From assembly GCA_900548465.1 (NCBI GenBank), contig URKY01000038.1:1-22928 (forward strand): a DNA stretch of 22,928 nucleotides, in the 5' to 3' direction. The position numbers were made by a program, and so were the translations under genes. How positions within the stretch are numbered: position 1 is the stretch's first letter; each line of letters starts with the position of its first letter. This document shows, one piece after another, positions 22,555-22,928 of this stretch. Source of the DNA: an uncultured Eubacterium sp. (GTDB lineage: Bacteria; Bacillota; Clostridia; Lachnospirales; Lachnospiraceae). The notes beneath the pieces are model-generated. The model saw nothing but the letters and a program-made list of their open reading frames with translations. It was not told the origin of the DNA and did no database searches.

Positions 22555-22704
22555 TTTTAATACTTATTTGTTATCTCACTTATAGAATTATATTAGGTTG
22601 TAGATGACGACAATTGGAACCTGAGTACTGACAACCATTTAGTGGCTCTTTTTTATTTAGTTCAACGTATTTTATTCTAAATTGGGGAAATATGTAGATG
22701 ATGT
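22555..22704. other. Distal flank of the CRISPR array
   Basis: These 150 bp lie between the IS end and the last CRISPR repeat. I see no gene. GTAGATGATGTGTCTAC (from 22694) is an inverted repeat that reaches into the degenerate repeat. A short TTGTAGAT near 22599 resembles the repeat end but is too short to call a repeat. Confidence 0.4.
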
Positions 22705-22928
22705 GTCTACATTAATAGAAATTATTATAAGTTGCTCATCTATGATAACTTAATTCTTTCAGGTGCATCTACAATAGTAGAAATTATTATAAGTTACTCA
22801 ACCATACCAAGAGCAAAGGGGATGAAAGAATCTACAATAGTAGAAATTATTATAAGTTACTCAACCATACCAAGAGCAAAGGGGATGAAAGAATCTACAA
22901 TAGTAGAAATTATTATAAGTTACTCAAC
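22705..22928 (-). CRISPR. Type V-A (Cas12a-type) CRISPR array, four repeats to the window edge
   Basis: Four 36-base repeats lie at 22705-22740, 22767-22802, 22830-22865 and 22893-22928; the last three are identical. Read on the minus strand the repeat begins GTTGAGTAACTTATAAT and ends AATTTCTACTATTGTAGAT. The TCTAC/GTAGA stem around TATT is the Cas12a crRNA handle. Spacers are 26, 27 and 27 bases (22741-22766, 22803-22829, 22866-22892); the second and third are identical. The leftmost repeat has five changes, as expected of the repeat farthest from the leader. So the array is transcribed leftward and its leader and cas genes, if present, are beyond the right edge. The window ends on the last base of a repeat. 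Confidence 0.95.

Noticed and set aside
22591..22606. Possible further degenerate CRISPR repeat (TTGTAGAT)
   Set aside because: Only eight bases match the repeat end, and in the opposite orientation from the array; no adjacent spacer-repeat periodicity is seen.

Overview
The window looks like a low-GC, spore-forming member of the Clostridia, most likely a Lachnospiraceae gut anaerobe. The grounds are A+T-rich intergenic DNA with consensus sigma-A promoters and AGGAGG ribosome binding sites, a cotJ spore-coat operon, type III glutamine synthetase, a probable PPi-type phosphofructokinase, class B sortase, and small families (DUF6145-like, DUF6465-like, DUF1858) that I recall from this group. 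Placement is by gene content only; no rRNA or other marker was seen.

Left third (1-9000). The 5' part of a ParA-type ATPase gene runs off the left edge. Next comes a leftward housekeeping block: a DUF6145-like gene, coaX, dusB, then greA-lysS behind its own strong promoter. A membrane pair (SPFH/stomatin-like protein plus NfeD) and a single-pass SH3b protein follow, also leftward. A rightward gene encodes a Lys/Ala-rich, histone-H1-like protein. It converges on a leftward cyclophilin-DUF1858 operon through a shared bidirectional terminator.

Middle (9000-17200). About 700 bp without a gene holds a candidate small RNA and a 65-nt near-perfect palindrome. The type III glutamine synthetase gene follows. 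Its leader has two hairpins, the second overlapping an intrinsic terminator, which is the layout of ANTAR-protein antitermination. Class B sortase, class II fructose-bisphosphate aldolase, a 72-bp tandem repeat, the cotJABC operon (with an unusual Cys/Asn/Met-rich CotJA extension) and a rightward phosphofructokinase complete this part.

Right third (17200-22928). A secreted N-acetylmuramoyl-L-alanine amidase with cell-wall-binding repeats sits behind a membrane-anchored endonuclease/exonuclease/phosphatase-fold protein. After that the DNA becomes accessory: a 60-aa gene with its own promoter and terminator, two headless gene fragments meeting 5' to 5', a zinc-ribbon protein, two tandem terminators, a decayed IS21-family element (istA fused in frame to a truncated istB), and four repeats of a CRISPR array.

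The CRISPR repeat, read on the minus strand, ends in AATTTCTACTATTGTAGAT, the hallmark of Cas12a (type V-A) crRNAs. The array is read leftward, its leftmost repeat is the degenerate distal one, and its last two spacers are identical. The window stops exactly at the end of a repeat. The leader and any cas genes would lie to the right and are not visible.
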